In this document: in pieces, positions 53,384 to 61,391 of the stretch
Position numbering within the stretch: the first letter of the stretch is position 1
Layout of the letters: every line of letters begins with the position of its first letter
Assembly: GCF_028279465.1 (NCBI RefSeq)
Contig: NZ_JANQNS010000008.1
Span: forward strand, 62,001 to 126,000
Direction of reading: 5' to 3'
Length of the DNA: 64,000 bases
DNA from: Parasphingopyxis sp.
GTDB taxonomy: Bacteria > Pseudomonadota > Alphaproteobacteria > Sphingomonadales > Sphingomonadaceae
Notes under the pieces: model-generated
What the model was told of the DNA's origin: nothing
What the model saw: the letters and a program-made list of their open reading frames with translations, nothing else
The model's database searches: none
Program-made: the position numbers and the translations under genes

Positions 53384-54109
53384 TTAGGATTCCTCCCGCA
53401 TATCCTCATCGCCTTGATATTTGAGCTTGAGGAACGTTTTCTGCGTCGCCAGCGCGTCGAGTTCGCCGCTCGCGAGCTGGCGGGTCATGCGGCTGATTTC
53501 GTCATTGACGATGTCGAGGCCTTCGACGAGCTGCTTTTCGGGCGTGCGGCCGCCATGGCTTTCCTCGCGGCGGAGATGATCGGGTACGCGTTTATAGCCT
53601 TCGACGAGTTCGGGTAGCTCGACGCCGACCAGGCGGCGCACCTCGACGGCCGCCGGTTCGCGGGGATCGAGATTGGCGAGCTGCGGGCGCAATTCCTCAA
53701 GTCGCACGGCAATCTGGTCGAGCTTGCGGTTGGCGGGCGCGGGCAGGGCGAGCCGCTGTTTGGCCAGCCAGTTTTCGGTGTTGGAGGGCAAGGCGGGCAG
53801 CTCGCTCTCCATCAGCTTTTCCTGCGTCACGGCCGATTCGCGGCTGCCCGCGATCAGCACTGTCAGCATCACGAAGAAGGTCACGAGCACCGTCAGCATC
53901 ATCCAGGCGAAGCCGAAGCTGCCGATGAAGAGTCCCGCCGCCGTCATGCCGAGGATAGCGACCAGCGAAATCAGCACGCCGCGGCGTAACCGCCGGACGA
54001 ACGCCTGCTGGCGGCGCTGGCGCTGGCGGCGCGCCAGTTCGCGCGCCTGCGGCGATACGCGGCGGAGCAGTTCGTCGGCCTGGGCGAGGATACGATCGCT
54101 GGTGGTCAC
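53384..54109 (-). CDS. XpaC-family (5-bromo-4-chloroindolyl phosphate hydrolysis) protein
   Basis: The 241-residue protein has two adjacent transmembrane helices (about residues 45-65 and 70-90, FAWMMLTVLVTFFVMLTVLI) after a basic N-terminal tail, and a helical C-terminal domain of ~140 residues with KLDQIAVRLEELRPQL. This is the XpaC-like layout, named after a Bacillus phenotype and not shown to be a phosphatase. It lies 8 bp after telA on the same strand, and XpaC and TelA genes are regularly paired, which implies a common but undefined function. Confidence 0.84.
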   Translation of the reverse strand: MTTSDRILAQADELLRRVSPQARELARRQRQRRQQAFVRRLRRGVLISLVAILGMTAAGLFIGSFGFAWMMLTVLVTFFVMLTVLIAGSRESAVTQEKLMESELPALPSNTENWLAKQRLALPAPANRKLDQIAVRLEELRPQLANLDPREPAAVEVRRLVGVELPELVEGYKRVPDHLRREESHGGRTPEKQLVEGLDIVNDEISRMTRQLASGELDALATQKTFLKLKYQGDEDMREES

Positions 54110-54117
54110 TTAGGTTC

Positions 54118-55329
54118 TTATCCCTCAAGCGCTTCGAACGGGGTGGCCTGGCTCTTCGATGCGCCTTCGGCCCGGGCGATATAGCCTTTCGACTTTTCGA
54201 CCTCGTCGGACAGGACGGTGACCGTCTGCTTCATCGAGCCCAATGCTTCCAGCTTGAACCGGTCGATCTCGTCCATCGTATCGTAGATATTCTGGAAGGC
54301 GCGTTGCAGCGTTTCGAGCGGGATAGTCGAGGAGGCGGCCTGCTGATGGACGTCTGCCGTCGTCGTGCGCAGCATCTCGCCGGTCGAATCGATCATGTTC
54401 GCGGTCGTCTCGTTGAGCGCGGTGATCTGACCGAGCACCAGCTTCTGGTTGGTCATCGCCTGGGCGACGGTCACCGCCGTGCGCAGCGCGCCGACGGTCG
54501 TCGTCGAAGCGCGGTCGACGCCCTTGATCAGCTCGACATTGTTTTTCTTCACGAGATCGAGCGCGAGATAGCCCTGTACCGATACCGCCATCTGCGTGAG
54601 CAGATCCTGCGTCCGCTGGCGAATATAGAAGAGCGCGGTTTCCTTGATCGCCTTGGATTTTTCCGGATCGGTCACTTCGAGCTCGACAGCCTTTTCCTCA
54701 AGCTTCGCATCGAGCGCCTTGGCGACATAGATCATCTGCTCGAGCCGGCCCATCGCGTCCCACAGCTTCTGCCGTTCGACCGAGATTGCCGCATTGTCCT
54801 TGATCAGCTCGTCCTTGCCCGAGGCGAGGCGCTTCAGGATCGCGGCGATATGGCTCTGAGCGCTTTTGTAGGAATCGAAATAGTTGCGCAGCTTGCTGCC
54901 CCAGGGAATGATCCCGAAAATCTTGCGCCTCGAAGTCAGGTCGCCGCGCGAACCCGGATCGAGATCCTCGACCGTGCGGCGCAGCTCGGACAGGTCCGTG
55001 CCGATCGCGCTATTCTCGTCCATCGAACGGACGGGCCGGTCGAGAAACCGGTTGGACTGGCCGGCCGCATCCGCGATTTCCTTGCGGCCCATATTGGTGA
55101 TCTGGTCGACCTTCTCGCCAAATTCGGGGCTGTTCGCGTCCAGTTCGACCAGCTCGCCGACAAAGCCGTTCACCTTCTCGTCGAGTTTCGCCTGTTTTTC
55201 GGGCTCGACGGGCACGAGGCCGGCGGCCTTTTCCGCCGTCACCGCGGGCACCGGATCGGGCGCGTCGAGCGTCAGGCCGGTATCGACCTTGGTGGCTGTT
55301 GTGGTTTCATTTGCCGGTGTCGTGGCCAT
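54118..55329 (-). CDS. TelA/KlaA-family toxic-anion-resistance protein
   Basis: This 403-residue soluble, mostly helical protein matches TelA, a family named for plasmid tellurite resistance and widespread in chromosomes. Visible segments are the ALGSM region at the end, ALDLVKKNNVELIKGVDRAS, and TTVGALRTAVTVAQAMTNQK. Long helices suggest coiled coils that oligomerise at the membrane. The start at 55329 (MATTPANETT) has AGGAGAAGGA upstream; sequence beyond it is low complexity and intergenic. It is transcribed with the XpaC-like gene. Confidence 0.88.
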   Translation of the reverse strand: MATTPANETTTATKVDTGLTLDAPDPVPAVTAEKAAGLVPVEPEKQAKLDEKVNGFVGELVELDANSPEFGEKVDQITNMGRKEIADAAGQSNRFLDRPVRSMDENSAIGTDLSELRRTVEDLDPGSRGDLTSRRKIFGIIPWGSKLRNYFDSYKSAQSHIAAILKRLASGKDELIKDNAAISVERQKLWDAMGRLEQMIYVAKALDAKLEEKAVELEVTDPEKSKAIKETALFYIRQRTQDLLTQMAVSVQGYLALDLVKKNNVELIKGVDRASTTTVGALRTAVTVAQAMTNQKLVLGQITALNETTANMIDSTGEMLRTTTADVHQQAASSTIPLETLQRAFQNIYDTMDEIDRFKLEALGSMKQTVTVLSDEVEKSKGYIARAEGASKSQATPFEALEG

Positions 55330-55483
55330 GACTGTTTTCCTTCTCCTCGAACTCATCCCTAAATGCCGTCCGAGTGTGACTTTTTCAAGGTGCGTATTAT
55401 TCATATAATACAGTTGCGATGATATGTCACCTAGCCGTTGATAATTCGTGGCTTTTGGCCGGATTTGGCGGCATGAGGGACGG

Positions 55484-56413
55484 ATGGACCTCGACAGGAT
55501 TCTGCAAATCGTCGGCGAGGCCGTCGAGCCGCATCGCGGCAGCGGCACAGTAGCCGATTATATTCCGGCGCTCGCATCGGTCGATCCTAACAAGTTCGGC
55601 ATGGCGATCGCCACGCGGGACGGTGCATGCCACAGGATCGGCGACGCGGACGAATGTTTCTCGATCCAGAGCATATCGAAAGTATTCACCTTCTCGCTCG
55701 CGCTCCAGAAAGTCGGGGATGCGCTCTGGCGGCGTGTGGGGCGGGAGCCGTCCGGTACGGCTTTCAACTCGATCGTCCAGCTCGAACATGAGCACGGCAT
55801 TCCGCGCAATCCGCTGATCAACGCCGGCGCCATCGTCGTCACCGATCATCTGATCGAAAATGGCGATGCCGACGCGACTATCGAGACGCTGCTGCGCGTC
55901 CTGCGCGACCATGCGGAAGATCAAAGCATCGATATCGATCATGCGGTCGCCAAGTCGGAAAGCGAGACCGGCGCGCGTAACCGCAGCCTCGCCCATTTCA
56001 TGGCGAGCTTCGGCAATCTCGATAACGAAGTCGAAGTGGTTCTCTCCGCCTATTTCCGGCATTGCGCGCTGGCGCTCTCCTGCGCGCAGCTCTCCCGCGC
56101 CGCGCTGTTCCTTGCCTTCGATGGCAAGGACCCGGTGACTGGCGAGCGCATCCTGACGGCCCAACGGTGCCGTCGGATCAATGCCGTCATGATGAGTTGT
56201 GGTCACTACGACAACTCGGGCGATTTCGCCTTCCGCATCGGCTTGCCCGGCAAGAGCGGCGTGGGCGGCGGTGTACTCGCCATCACGCCGGGGGAGGGGG
56301 CGGTGGCCGTCTGGTCGCCGGGCCTCAATGATGCGGGAACTTCGACGGTGGGCGCCATTGCGCTCGAGGCGCTGGTCGCCGAGACGGGCTGGTCGGTTTT
56401 CGGCCGCTATTGA
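55484..56413 (+). CDS. glsA: Glutaminase (beta-lactamase-like glutaminase family)
   Basis: The 309-residue enzyme converts glutamine to glutamate and ammonia. The catalytic serine-lysine pair is Ser63-x-x-Lys66 (FSIQSISKVF), and further conserved segments are REPSGTAFNSI, NPLINAGAI, NRSLAHFMASFGN and PGKSGVGGGVLA. Length equals the usual ~310. GAGGGA precedes the ATG at 55484. It is a single-gene unit with 84 bp to cydA. Confidence 0.94.
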   Translation: MDLDRILQIVGEAVEPHRGSGTVADYIPALASVDPNKFGMAIATRDGACHRIGDADECFSIQSISKVFTFSLALQKVGDALWRRVGREPSGTAFNSIVQLEHEHGIPRNPLINAGAIVVTDHLIENGDADATIETLLRVLRDHAEDQSIDIDHAVAKSESETGARNRSLAHFMASFGNLDNEVEVVLSAYFRHCALALSCAQLSRAALFLAFDGKDPVTGERILTAQRCRRINAVMMSCGHYDNSGDFAFRIGLPGKSGVGGGVLAITPGEGAVAVWSPGLNDAGTSTVGAIALEALVAETGWSVFGRY

Positions 56414-56497
56414 CGGTTGCGCAGGATGCAATCGAACCGCCTGATTTTGCATAATTACCGGGCTGTAATCTCCCGCAGCGCGCGCTAGGTAGAGCGC

Positions 56498-57934
56498 ATG
56501 GCCGATGCCGAACTCGCCCTGCTACTGGCGCGCATCCAGTTCGCTTTCACGGTCAGTTTCCATTTCATCTTCCCCGCCTTTTCGATCGGCCTCGCGAGCT
56601 TTCTCGCGGTGCTCGAAGGGCTGTGGCTGAAGACCAAGAACGACGTCTATCTGCGCCTCTTCAAATATTGGCTCAAGATTTTCGCGATCACATTCGCGAT
56701 GGGTGTCGTCTCCGGGATCGTCATGTCCTATCAGTTCGGTACCAACTGGTCGGTCTTTTCCGACCGTGCCGGGCCGATCATCGGGCCACTGATGGCCTAC
56801 GAAGTCCTCACCGCCTTCTTCCTCGAGGCCGGTTTCCTTGGCGTCATGCTGTTCGGCATGGACAAGGTCGGCAAGAAGCTGCACTTCGCCGCGACGCTGA
56901 TGGTCGCGATTGGAACGGTGATCTCGGCCTTCTGGATTCTGTCGGTCAATAGCTGGATGCAGACGCCGGTCGGCTATACGACCAACGAAGTCGGCCAGTA
57001 CGTGCTTGATGCGAGCTGGTGGGACGTCGTCTTTACCCCGAGCTTCCCTTACCGCCTCGTCCACACGGTCATCGCCGCCTACCTCACGACCGCGCTCGTA
57101 GTGGGCGGCGTGGCGGCCTGGCACATGCTCAAAGGCCGCGATTTGCCGGCGGTGAAAAAGATGTTCTCGATGGCGATGTGGATGGCCGCGCTCGTCGCGC
57201 CGGTCCAGATTTTTGCCGGCGACCTCCATGGCCTAAACACGCTCGAACATCAGCCGATGAAGGTCGCTGCGATGGAGGGACATTTTCACAGTTACGAGCG
57301 CGCCGCGCCACTGATCCTGTTCGGTATTCCGGACAGCGAGGCGGAGGAGATGCACTATCAGATCGCGATCCCCGGTCTCGCATCGCTGATCCTCAAGCAT
57401 GATATCGACGCACCGCTGGACGGCCTCGATACCGTTGCACGCGAGGACCGGCCACCCGTTGGCATCGTCTTCTGGTCGTTCCGGATCATGGTGGGGCTCG
57501 GTTTCCTGATGTTCGCGCTTGGGCTGTGGAGCCTGTGGGCGCGCTGGCGCAAGACTCTGTACGAGAGCCGCTGGCTGCACCGTTTCGCGCTCGTCATGGC
57601 GCCGAGCGGCTTTGTCGCCGTGATCGCCGGCTGGATCACGACCGAAGTCGGCCGTCAGCCCTGGGTTATTCATGAGGTGATGCGCACCTCGGAGGCCGTG
57701 TCCGACATTGGTGTCCCTGCGGTCGCCGGATCGCTTATCGCCTTCGTCGTCGTCTATTTCTTCGTGTTCGGCGCCGGGACGCTGTATCTGCTCAAACTCA
57801 TGTCCAAGGCACCGGCATCCGGCGAAGACAGGCGCGTGACGGCGCCCATTCGCTCGGCCGGAATCACGCCTGCTTCGGGCATCGGCAAGGATGACCCCCG
57901 CTCGCTTCCGGAAAACCAGGAGCGCGGCGAATGA
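56498..57934 (+). CDS. cydA: Cytochrome bd-type quinol oxidase subunit I (short-loop form)
   Basis: A 478-residue inner-membrane subunit with about nine helices. Haem ligand positions are recognisable: FTVSFHFIFPAF (helix 1), RLVHTVIAAYL (helix 5) and the quinol-oxidising region GWITTEVGRQPW. It is shorter than the E. coli CydA (522 residues) by lacking most of the extended Q-loop, as in the cyanide-insensitive oxidase (CIO) group. It oxidises quinol and reduces O2 with high affinity. It overlaps cydB by 4 bp. Confidence 0.94.
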   Translation: MADAELALLLARIQFAFTVSFHFIFPAFSIGLASFLAVLEGLWLKTKNDVYLRLFKYWLKIFAITFAMGVVSGIVMSYQFGTNWSVFSDRAGPIIGPLMAYEVLTAFFLEAGFLGVMLFGMDKVGKKLHFAATLMVAIGTVISAFWILSVNSWMQTPVGYTTNEVGQYVLDASWWDVVFTPSFPYRLVHTVIAAYLTTALVVGGVAAWHMLKGRDLPAVKKMFSMAMWMAALVAPVQIFAGDLHGLNTLEHQPMKVAAMEGHFHSYERAAPLILFGIPDSEAEEMHYQIAIPGLASLILKHDIDAPLDGLDTVAREDRPPVGIVFWSFRIMVGLGFLMFALGLWSLWARWRKTLYESRWLHRFALVMAPSGFVAVIAGWITTEVGRQPWVIHEVMRTSEAVSDIGVPAVAGSLIAFVVVYFFVFGAGTLYLLKLMSKAPASGEDRRVTAPIRSAGITPASGIGKDDPRSLPENQERGE

Positions 57935-58935
57935 GCGATCCTACCCTCACCATCATATGGGCCGGCATCATCGCCTTCGCGATCGGTGCCTATGTCGTGA
58001 TGGACGGGTTCGATCTCGGCATTGGCATTCTCTTCAAGGCCTTTCCCGTGGGTCAGCAGCGGGACATGGCGATGAACACCATAGCGCCGGTCTGGGACGG
58101 CAACGAGACCTGGCTGGTCTTGGGAGGCGGCGGGCTGATGGCGGCCTTTCCACTGGCTTATGCGGTGATCCTGCCAGCGCTCTACGCGCCGCTGACCGCG
58201 ATGCTGCTCGCGCTCGTGTTTCGCGGCGTCGCCTTCGAATTCCGCTGGCGCGATCCCGGTCATCGCCGCTTCTGGGATTTCAGCTTCTCGGCCGGTTCGG
58301 TCGTTGCAACCTTCGCGCAGGGGGTCACGCTGGGCGCGCTGCTACAGGGCATCGTTGTTGAGGACCGGGCCTATGCGGGCGGCTGGTGGGACTGGTTGAC
58401 GCCGTTCAGCCTGCTGTGCGGCGCCGCGCTGGTCGTCGGCTATGCGATGCTCGGCGCCTGCTGGCTGGTGATGAAGAGCACGGGCAGGTTGCACAACAAG
58501 GCGCGCGGCATCGCGTTACGGCTGACACCAGTGCTGCTCGCCGCGATCTTCTCTGTGAGCCTCGCGACGCCGTTCGTCGATCCGCAATATTATGACCGCT
58601 GGTTCCAGATGCCCGGCATGCTGGTCACGATCCCGATGCCGTTGCTGGTCGCTTTCTTCACCTTCATGCTGTGGCGCGATCTGGAGAGCAACTACGAGAC
58701 GCGGCCTTTCTTCTGGGCGCTCGGGCTTTTCCTGCTCAGCATGATCGGTCTCGCCATCTCGATCTGGCCCTATGTGCTGCCCGGCAGCGTCACTATTTTC
58801 GACGCCGCCGCCCCGCGAGAAAGCCAGATCTTCATGCTGATCGGGGCGGCGATCCTTGTGCCGATCATCCTCGCCTATACGGCCTGGGCCTATTGGGTGT
58901 TCCGCGGCAAGGTCGACGAGGCCGGTTATCACTGA
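57931..58935 (+). CDS. cydB: Cytochrome bd-type quinol oxidase subunit II
   Basis: The 334-residue polytopic partner of CydA. The family motif GNETWLVLGGGGLMAAFPLAYA is complete in the N-terminal third (residues ~55-75), followed by FRGVAFEFRWRD. About eight transmembrane helices are visible. Together with CydA it forms the haem b/haem d oxidase that does not pump protons but scavenges oxygen. A small DUF2474 gene overlaps its 3' end. Confidence 0.94.
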   Translation: MSDPTLTIIWAGIIAFAIGAYVVMDGFDLGIGILFKAFPVGQQRDMAMNTIAPVWDGNETWLVLGGGGLMAAFPLAYAVILPALYAPLTAMLLALVFRGVAFEFRWRDPGHRRFWDFSFSAGSVVATFAQGVTLGALLQGIVVEDRAYAGGWWDWLTPFSLLCGAALVVGYAMLGACWLVMKSTGRLHNKARGIALRLTPVLLAAIFSVSLATPFVDPQYYDRWFQMPGMLVTIPMPLLVAFFTFMLWRDLESNYETRPFFWALGLFLLSMIGLAISIWPYVLPGSVTIFDAAAPRESQIFMLIGAAILVPIILAYTAWAYWVFRGKVDEAGYH

Positions 58936-59056
58936 GGCGGACGATACTCCCGAGCGCCCGCTCTGGCAGAAGCTCGCCTGGTTCGTCGGGCTATGGCTGG
59001 CCGGTGTCGGAACGGTTGCGGCGGTCGCCTATGTGCTGCGCCTCTGGATCGCTTAG
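58856..59056 (+). CDS. DUF2474 (CydX-like) small subunit, start codon uncertain
   Basis: A short frame downstream of cydB encodes the C-terminal sequence LWQKLAWFVGLWLAGVGTVA followed by a second hydrophobic stretch, the single-helix layout of DUF2474, a family found after CIO-type cydB and thought to be a CydX-like accessory subunit. It ends TAG at 59054-59056. The coordinate given is a TTG at 58856, the only canonical or near-canonical start in the frame, deep inside cydB. There is no ATG or GTG in frame nearer the family sequence; an ATC at 58928 next to the cydB stop is a rare-start alternative, giving ~42 residues. Confidence 0.7.
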   Translation: MCRSSSPIRPGPIGCSAARSTRPVITEADDTPERPLWQKLAWFVGLWLAGVGTVAAVAYVLRLWIA

Positions 59057-59240
59057 TTTGTCAGACTCGACCTAACGGTCGAGCGCCGCACTAGCCCGCA
59101 CCCCCTCCCGACCTCCCACTTGATGGTACCTTGTTGGGAGGTCGGGAGGGGGTGCGGGCTGGTGCGGCGACATTGCGAAAGCAATGTTCTGAAAAATAAA
59201 TCCCGGTGCCGCGCTCGACCGTTAGGTCGAGTCTGACAAA
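59057..59240. repeat. 184-bp element with 30-bp perfect terminal inverted repeats
   Basis: The first 30 bases (59057-59086) are the exact reverse complement of the last 30 (59211-59240), and each arm itself contains the hairpin CTCGACC-N4-GGTCGAG. Inside lies a second perfect inverted repeat of 26 bp (59093-59118 / 59135-59160) and a small hairpin ACATTGC/GCAATGT (59170-59187). The element begins at the base after the DUF2474 stop and ends six bases before the stop of the convergent symporter gene. No coding sequence is inside. Confidence 0.92.
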
Positions 59241-59245
59241 AAACT

Positions 59246-60214
59246 CTACTCCCGCACGCTACCCATCCGCGCGGCCATGATCGCCGAAACCGTCATCATC
59301 GGCACATAGTAGACGAGCAGCGGCACGATGATCAGCCCGGCCTCCGCACCCGGGAACAGGATACGCGCCATCGGCGTGCCCGAAATGATGCTCTTCTGCA
59401 TCGCCGCGAAGAGCAGGGCTGCGCCGTCGCCATAGTCGAACCGGAACAGTTGCGCGATCAGCATTGCCGTACCGATGACCAGCACCAGTAAGGCCAGCAT
59501 CGCGGCGAGCAGCCAGAGGAACCGATCCAGGCCAAGTCCGGCGAGCAGCCCGCCGCCGACGGCTGCCGACAGGGCGACATAGATGGCGAGCAAAATCGTC
59601 AGACGATCGAGCGACCGCCCGACTCCCGGATGCGCTTCGATCCACGCGCCTGCGAGCGGGCGGCAAAGATGGCCGATGGCGAAGGGCAGGGCGAGGATCA
59701 GCACGACCTTGCCGATGCCGGACAGGTCGATCGGCGCACCGGCGGTGGAGAGCAAGGCGGCAAACATCAGCGGGGTGAGCACCACGCCGAGCATCGAGGA
59801 GAGCGCGGCGGCGATCACCGAAGCCGCGACATTGCCCTTGGCCATGGACACCATCGCGATCGACGAGGCGACCGTCGTCGGCAGCGCGCAGAGGAACAGG
59901 ATGCCCGGCACGAAGGCCGGCTCGATCAGCGGCGCTGCGACGGTTGTCAGTGCCAGTCCGAGCAGAGGGAAGATGAGGAAGGTGAAACCGACGATAACGA
60001 GATGCAGCCGCAGCCTTGTGAAACCGCCGATTACGGCAGACCGGCTGAGCCGCGCACCGTGCACGAAAAACAGAGTCACGATGCAGATCGTCGAGACCGC
60101 GCCCAGCCAATCGAGCGCTGTCCCGCGCGCGGGCAATACGGCCGCAACGCCGACCATCGCCAGCAGGATGACGATGAACCGGTCGGGTATCAGGAGCGAT
60201 ACGAGGCGCTGCAT
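59246..60214 (-). CDS. Bile acid:sodium symporter family protein (SBF-like)
   Basis: The 322-residue protein has about ten transmembrane helices. Segments such as FLCALPTTVASSIAMVSMAK followed by GNVAASVIAAALSSMLG match the SBF-like branch of the bile acid:sodium symporter family, with the crossed-helix motif in the middle of the protein. Bacterial members transport organic anions; the substrate is unknown. It follows the universal stress gene by 73 bp on the same strand and is convergent with the cyd operon across the inverted repeat element. Confidence 0.9.
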   Translation of the reverse strand: MQRLVSLLIPDRFIVILLAMVGVAAVLPARGTALDWLGAVSTICIVTLFFVHGARLSRSAVIGGFTRLRLHLVIVGFTFLIFPLLGLALTTVAAPLIEPAFVPGILFLCALPTTVASSIAMVSMAKGNVAASVIAAALSSMLGVVLTPLMFAALLSTAGAPIDLSGIGKVVLILALPFAIGHLCRPLAGAWIEAHPGVGRSLDRLTILLAIYVALSAAVGGGLLAGLGLDRFLWLLAAMLALLVLVIGTAMLIAQLFRFDYGDGAALLFAAMQKSIISGTPMARILFPGAEAGLIIVPLLVYYVPMMTVSAIMAARMGSVRE

Positions 60215-60287
60215 CGCGCCGCCATACCGCTTTACGGCCCAAAGGCGAATCCCGGTGCGGGTTCGGAGTCGTTGCGGTTAGTTTTGG

Positions 60288-61208
60288 TCAGGCAAGCGCC
60301 GACAAGCGCGTACCACCCGTGTCCTTGACCTTTTTGCGCGCCTTCGCACCGCGGATCATCAACACGTCGCCGGGCAGGGTTTCGAGCAAAGCTTCGGCTA
60401 CACTGCCGATCATCGCCGCCCGGATGCCGCCCCGGCCATGTGTGCCGACGACGGTCAGGCTGTTCTTGAGGCTGTTGGCATGGCGGCACACCGCTTCGCA
60501 GGTCGTGCCGTCCAGCAATTTGAGCGTGATGCGCTCGTTGTTTTCGGGATCGAGCTCGATCTTTTTGATGAACGACTGGGCATATTCATTCTGCTCCGCG
60601 CGGACTTCGGCCAGCGCGTCTTCGGCCTTGATAAAGCCTTCGAACGGCACGTGAAACGCATTGGCGAGGTCGATCGGCAGCGCCGGAAACAGGTCGAGCG
60701 CCGTTTCGAGCGCATTTTGCGATGGTTTCGAGAAATCCGTCGTCACCAGCAATTGCTGATATGGCGTGCGCGGCTTCGCCTTGACGATGAGCACCGGTAT
60801 GTTGGTCTTGCGGATCAGCTTGTCGACTTCATGACCGAGCACGAAGTCGCCGAACGTGTTGAACCGCGCGACGCCGGTGACGATCAGGTCGGCGTCATGC
60901 TCGGCGGCCTTCGCCTCTACGGTTTCCGCGACCCTGCCTTCGGCGATATCGATCTCGAAACGGATGCCGGTATCTTCGATATCCTGCCGTATCCGCTCTT
61001 CGGCGGCCGCGATATTCTCCGGGGTATCGGACTGTGCTTCGAGCACGTGCAGCAGGACCAGCTTCGCATCCCATTGCTGGGCCAGCTGGATAGCGCGATC
61101 GAGCGGGCGATCGCAGCGGGCTGTCAGGTCCGTGGCGAACAGGATCGTGCGCACGCTAGACGTGTGTGGGGCGGATTCGGGGGAAGCTGCGGTCATGGGC
61201 TGCTCCAT
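60288..61208 (-). CDS. Tandem-domain universal stress protein
   Basis: This 306-residue cytoplasmic protein has two UspA domains. Domain 1 (~20-145) contains TILFATDLTARC and the ATP-binding-like VTGVARFNTFGDFVLG. Domain 2 (~150-290) contains LLVTTDFSKPSQ and VVGTHGRGGIRAAMIGSVAE, whose G-x2-G-x9-G-S pattern is the nucleotide-binding signature. Tandem Usps respond to oxygen limitation, starvation or growth arrest. An in-frame ATG at 61196 is an alternative start. Its position next to the cyd genes fits a low-oxygen response. Confidence 0.92.
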   Translation of the reverse strand: MEQPMTAASPESAPHTSSVRTILFATDLTARCDRPLDRAIQLAQQWDAKLVLLHVLEAQSDTPENIAAAEERIRQDIEDTGIRFEIDIAEGRVAETVEAKAAEHDADLIVTGVARFNTFGDFVLGHEVDKLIRKTNIPVLIVKAKPRTPYQQLLVTTDFSKPSQNALETALDLFPALPIDLANAFHVPFEGFIKAEDALAEVRAEQNEYAQSFIKKIELDPENNERITLKLLDGTTCEAVCRHANSLKNSLTVVGTHGRGGIRAAMIGSVAEALLETLPGDVLMIRGAKARKKVKDTGGTRLSALA

Positions 61209-61391
61209 TCATGTGATTATCAACAATCCAACCAATATAGGATGATAGACGGCGATAACACCAATTATAAGAATTGAGCGATTCTCATAGCGTTACGCTA
61301 TCGAACTGGCATGCATCCGCCTTGTTGCGACGCACAAAGACCTGTATAGCGCGCGGCAATTCCAACGCTCCTGACAATCGAGAGAGTTTCT

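Noticed and set aside
61209-61260. FNR-type box upstream of the universal stress gene
   Set aside because: The TTGATAATCA-like sequence lacks the TTGAT-N4-ATCAA spacing.
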